A stretch of 64,000 nucleotides of DNA, taken from the NCBI GenBank assembly GCA_030431525.1, contig JAUIJC010000010.1, forward strand, positions 1-64,000, written 5' to 3'. Below are positions 61,131 through 64,000 of this stretch, piece by piece (the first letter of the stretch is position 1; each line of letters starts with the position of its first letter). Both the position numbers and the translations under genes were made by a program. Source of the DNA: Bacteroidia bacterium (GTDB lineage Bacteria; Bacteroidota; Bacteroidia; Cytophagales; JAAEPT01). The notes beneath the pieces are model-generated. The model saw nothing but the letters and a program-made list of their open reading frames with translations. It searched no databases and was not told the origin of the DNA.

Positions 61131-64000
61131 ATGAAGATTAAAGGGTGGTTATGGTGCCTAATCTTGATGGTGCTTACTGCTAATGATTGGAAAGCTTATG
61201 CTTTTTATGATTTGCAGTTTAAGCATTACAACAGGGATCACGGCTTATCTAATAACACGGTCAATTGTGTCTATAAGGACAGTAGGGGTTATGTATGGTC
61301 CGCCACTGAAGATGGCGTGTCCTTGTATAATGCCTATGATTTTGAGGTTTTTAGGCACAGCTATGGAAATAAGAACTCCTTGGGGAGTAACATCACCTAT
61401 TCCATTTATGAGGATGATTCCTCGGATGTATGGGTAGGAACAATGGCGGGTGTGGATGTCTTTGACCGCGAAACCCACATGTTTTCCAAGCATTACCTGA
61501 AAGGGAAAATGGTGCATGCGATTTTTCGCACCAGAGGTGGAAGGCTGTTGGCGGGTGCGGATAAAGGACTCTATGTTTTTGATCGGGAATCAGACAGCTT
61601 CCAATTGCTAAAGGAGCTGGAAGGGGAGACCAAGGATGTACAACACCTTACGATTACCAGTATCTCCCAAGATTTGAAAGGTCGGATTTGGGTAGGGACC
61701 TACATGAGAGGGCTCTACTTTTATGATTTCAAGAAGGAGCGATTCAAGCATGTTGATGTCGGTTTTGGCAATGGTGCTGACCGTGTTCGGAAAATCGTCT
61801 GCGATGATTCTGGAAATCTTTGGATTGGCACTTTTGGTGGTGGCCTTGTGTATTTGGACTTGGAGAGCAAGACGGCAAAGCGGTATTCCACTTGGAATAG
61901 GAAGTTAGGAGGAAACCTCTTGACTGACATGGTCTTGCATAAGAATGGCGATCTCCTGATTTCAAGTGATGGAACAGGACTCTTGTTCTTTTCAACTCAA
62001 AAAAAAGAGCAGGTTTTTCAAGTGTCTGAAGATCCTTTGACCAATGGTTTGGCTACTTCAGTATTGCGTTGTGTACACGTTGACGCCGAGCAAAGTGTCT
62101 GGTTAGGTTCCAGTAATTTTGGCATAGCGTATACGCCTGATCTTCAGCCTTCTTTCAGTTCGGTGATTCCAAAGGTAGGAAAGGTGATTCGTCATAATCT
62201 GTCCTCATTTGCAGTTGATCGTTTTGGTGGAATTTGGATGGGTTCAGATGGTAAAGGGCTGTCCCGTTTCGATCGTCGATCAGGCCGTGAGACAAAAGTG
62301 AATGGCTTACAGAGCAATCACGTTTTGACACTTAAGGCCACTAGCAATGACGAGGTTTGGATCGGTACTTTTAGTGGAGGATTGTCCCGATACGATCTTC
62401 ATACCGGCAGCTTGGAAAATTATAAGCTCGGAGGCGAGGATACCAAATCTACCAGTCATGATATCGTTTGGAGCTTGCTGGAAGATCGTCAAAAAAGGCT
62501 GTGGGTGGGAACGCATTCAGGCTTAGACATCATCGACCTAAAATCAGGAAAAGTGGTGCGACGCTTCACCCCTGAAAACTCCAATCTGTTAAACCCATCC
62601 ATCCGATCCATGTTACAAGATCAGGATGGCACTATTTGGTTGGCTACTCAGGGTGGATTGATGCGGTATGATGAGCAAAATGATACGTTTGAGATTTTTA
62701 AGGTTCGTGTTTCTGGTGTAAACCGGGTGGAAGGAAACTGGATGTTGACATTGGCCGAGGGGAATGACTCCACACTTTGGATAGGAACCTTTGGCGCGGG
62801 CATTTTTGCTTTCGATAAAAAGACCAAAACCTTCTCAAATTTAGAATTGAAACAAGGGAATTTGCCAGGAAATGTGGTGGGTTCTATTGGGGTGGACGAG
62901 CAAGGCCGGTTATGGATTGGTAGCCAGAATGGGCTGAGCTGTGTGAATCCCGTGGATCAAATAGCAAAGACCTATAACCAGTCTCACGGTTTGATTTCTA
63001 ATTCCTTCACCATTAATTCCAGTTTTTATTTTGATGACTATTGGTATTTCGGAACCACAGAAGGCTTGGCCTGTTTTAAGCCGAGTGAGGTGCATGATAA
63101 TAACCATGTACCGCCAGTAGAGATTAATAGTCTTAAGATTTTCAACCATCAAATTCACCCATTCCAAGAGGGAAGTCCTTTGAAGAAGGAGATTTCGGAG
63201 GTGGATGATGTGACGATAGATTACGACCAATCTGTCATCACCTTTGGTTTTGTTGCTTTGAATTACATCGAAAGCCAACAAAACAAGTATGCGTATTGGC
63301 TCGAAGGCTTTGATAAAACATGGAACGAAGTGGGAGGTCAGCATTCCGCCACTTACACCAATTTGGATCCAGGGACATATATTTTCCACGTAAAAGCTTG
63401 TAACAACGACGGGTATTGGAATGAGGCAGGACGCCAAGTGGTGCTTCATATTCGCCCGCCATTTTGGATGACTTGGTGGTTCCGATTGATTATACTTCTG
63501 GTTATCGTGGGCGTGGTTTATTTGGTCTATCATATTCGGATGAAGTCCATAATGAAGCAAAAACGCCGTCTTGAAATTGAAGTGAGCCGAAGAACGCTGG
63601 AAGTCAAGGAGCAGAACAAGAAGCTGAGGTTTAAGAATAAACAGATTTTGTCCAGTATTGAGTATGCTACGCGTATTCAACAGGCCATTTTGCCAGACTT
63701 GGCTGAGATTAAAGAAGAGTTGCCAAACTCCTTTATCTATTACCGTCCGAAGGACATGGTGAGTGGCGACTTTTATTGGTACGCCAAGGTTGGGGAGAAA
63801 TTATTGCTGGCAGCGATTGACTGTACAGGTCATGGTGTTCCTGGTGCGTTCATGAGTATGATTGGTAATGATTTGTTGAATCAAATTGTCCTCAAGAACG
63901 ATGAGTTGAGTCCCGAGAAAATTTTGACTCAACTGAACCGAGGCGTCCGAGAAGCCTTGAAGCAAGACACGACGCAGAACATGGACGGCATGGACATGAG
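61131..64000 (+). CDS. Two-component-propeller sensor ending in a PP2C/SpoIIE domain (partial)
   Basis: The reading frame starts at 61131 and runs to the right edge (956 complete codons, C-terminus missing). After a signal (LWCLILMVLTANDWKAYA) it has about 12 to 14 Reg_prop-type propeller blades (each with a VWxGTxxGGL-like strand, for example WVGTYMRGLYF, LWIGTFGGGLVYLD). A Y_Y_Y-type Ig-like domain (VTIDYDQSVITFGFVALNYIE) and one membrane helix (FRLIILLVIVGVVYLVYHI) follow, then a coiled linker and the beginning of a PP2C phosphatase domain (ILPDLAE, DMVSGDFYWY, AIDCTGHGVPGAFMSMIG). So an extracytoplasmic ligand sensor directly controls a serine phosphatase rather than a histidine kinase. 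The ligand is unknown. Confidence 0.88.
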   Translation, partial: MKIKGWLWCLILMVLTANDWKAYAFYDLQFKHYNRDHGLSNNTVNCVYKDSRGYVWSATEDGVSLYNAYDFEVFRHSYGNKNSLGSNITYSIYEDDSSDVWVGTMAGVDVFDRETHMFSKHYLKGKMVHAIFRTRGGRLLAGADKGLYVFDRESDSFQLLKELEGETKDVQHLTITSISQDLKGRIWVGTYMRGLYFYDFKKERFKHVDVGFGNGADRVRKIVCDDSGNLWIGTFGGGLVYLDLESKTAKRYSTWNRKLGGNLLTDMVLHKNGDLLISSDGTGLLFFSTQKKEQVFQVSEDPLTNGLATSVLRCVHVDAEQSVWLGSSNFGIAYTPDLQPSFSSVIPKVGKVIRHNLSSFAVDRFGGIWMGSDGKGLSRFDRRSGRETKVNGLQSNHVLTLKATSNDEVWIGTFSGGLSRYDLHTGSLENYKLGGEDTKSTSHDIVWSLLEDRQKRLWVGTHSGLDIIDLKSGKVVRRFTPENSNLLNPSIRSMLQDQDGTIWLATQGGLMRYDEQNDTFEIFKVRVSGVNRVEGNWMLTLAEGNDSTLWIGTFGAGIFAFDKKTKTFSNLELKQGNLPGNVVGSIGVDEQGRLWIGSQNGLSCVNPVDQIAKTYNQSHGLISNSFTINSSFYFDDYWYFGTTEGLACFKPSEVHDNNHVPPVEINSLKIFNHQIHPFQEGSPLKKEISEVDDVTIDYDQSVITFGFVALNYIESQQNKYAYWLEGFDKTWNEVGGQHSATYTNLDPGTYIFHVKACNNDGYWNEAGRQVVLHIRPPFWMTWWFRLIILLVIVGVVYLVYHIRMKSIMKQKRRLEIEVSRRTLEVKEQNKKLRFKNKQILSSIEYATRIQQAILPDLAEIKEELPNSFIYYRPKDMVSGDFYWYAKVGEKLLLAAIDCTGHGVPGAFMSMIGNDLLNQIVLKNDELSPEKILTQLNRGVREALKQDTTQNMDGMDM

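Overview
The window reads as a chromosome segment of a Bacteroidota bacterium, most likely of the Cytophagales/Flammeovirga type (inference). Supporting signs are a long IspG with a middle insertion, LpxK translationally coupled to a putative porin, a DUF5686-type TonB-plug-like outer-membrane protein, IcmF, MiaE, many short lipoproteins, weak or absent Shine-Dalgarno sites, and matches to the Bacteroidota promoter pattern TTTG-N20-TAnnTTTG. No rRNA, tRNA, CRISPR array, integrase or complete insertion sequence was seen. Most of the window is ordinary core genome; the unusual material is one small AT-rich defence-like module and a large set of intergenic repeat elements.

Layout. 1-2989 (minus) is a compact AT-rich module: an ABC/AAA-type ATPase directly abutting a DUF4435 TOPRIM-like protein, the composition of PARIS (AriA/AriB) anti-phage systems, then an unknown small protein; both downstream gaps carry related hairpin terminators. 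3182-12626 (minus) holds icmF, a DUF5686/carboxypeptidase-regulatory-like outer-membrane protein, a DUF481-like barrel and a membrane-anchored patatin-like phospholipase. 13042-18445 (plus) holds lepA, folD, queE, a hexapeptide acetyltransferase and a membrane protein. 18442-23641 (minus) holds pcm, a heavy-metal-binding lipoprotein, a small lipoprotein, recJ and two neighbouring envelope proteins sharing a C-terminal domain. 23970-30039 (plus) holds lpxK-porin, miaE, typA and a small membrane protein. 30264-33374 (minus) holds a lipoprotein, pdhB and a coiled-coil membrane protein. An OmpA-family protein (plus) follows.

34404-40489 (minus) is a two-gene sensory operon: a hybrid histidine kinase and a 1467-residue histidine kinase whose N-terminal Ser/Thr-kinase domain has lost its catalytic residues and whose middle ATPase lacks the P-loop half. 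40665-48238 carries ispG, a secreted unknown, a TPR protein, a degenerate M50-protease-like membrane protein (minus), an OppC-type permease and a PP2C phosphatase. 48267-55180 carries a secreted sugar isomerase-like lipoprotein, a GNAT enzyme and an envelope glycan cluster (flippase, GT4-like glycosyltransferase, NodB deacetylase, GT2). 55234-64000 carries a dipeptide epimerase, bioA, a secreted unknown, purine nucleoside phosphorylase and the start of a propeller-type sensor ending in a PP2C domain, cut by the window edge.

The most noteworthy signals are: the PARIS-like pair and its unknown partner; a 163-bp MITE-like element present twice in opposite orientation around lepA-folD-queE with covarying hairpin arms; an 816-bp repeat unit that duplicates the 3' end of pdhB plus its terminator on either side of a lipoprotein gene; the enzymatically decayed kinase/ATPase fused to an intact histidine kinase; an apparent metal-site-less M50 homologue; and a range of intergenic inverted repeats whose arms are built from iterated short units.
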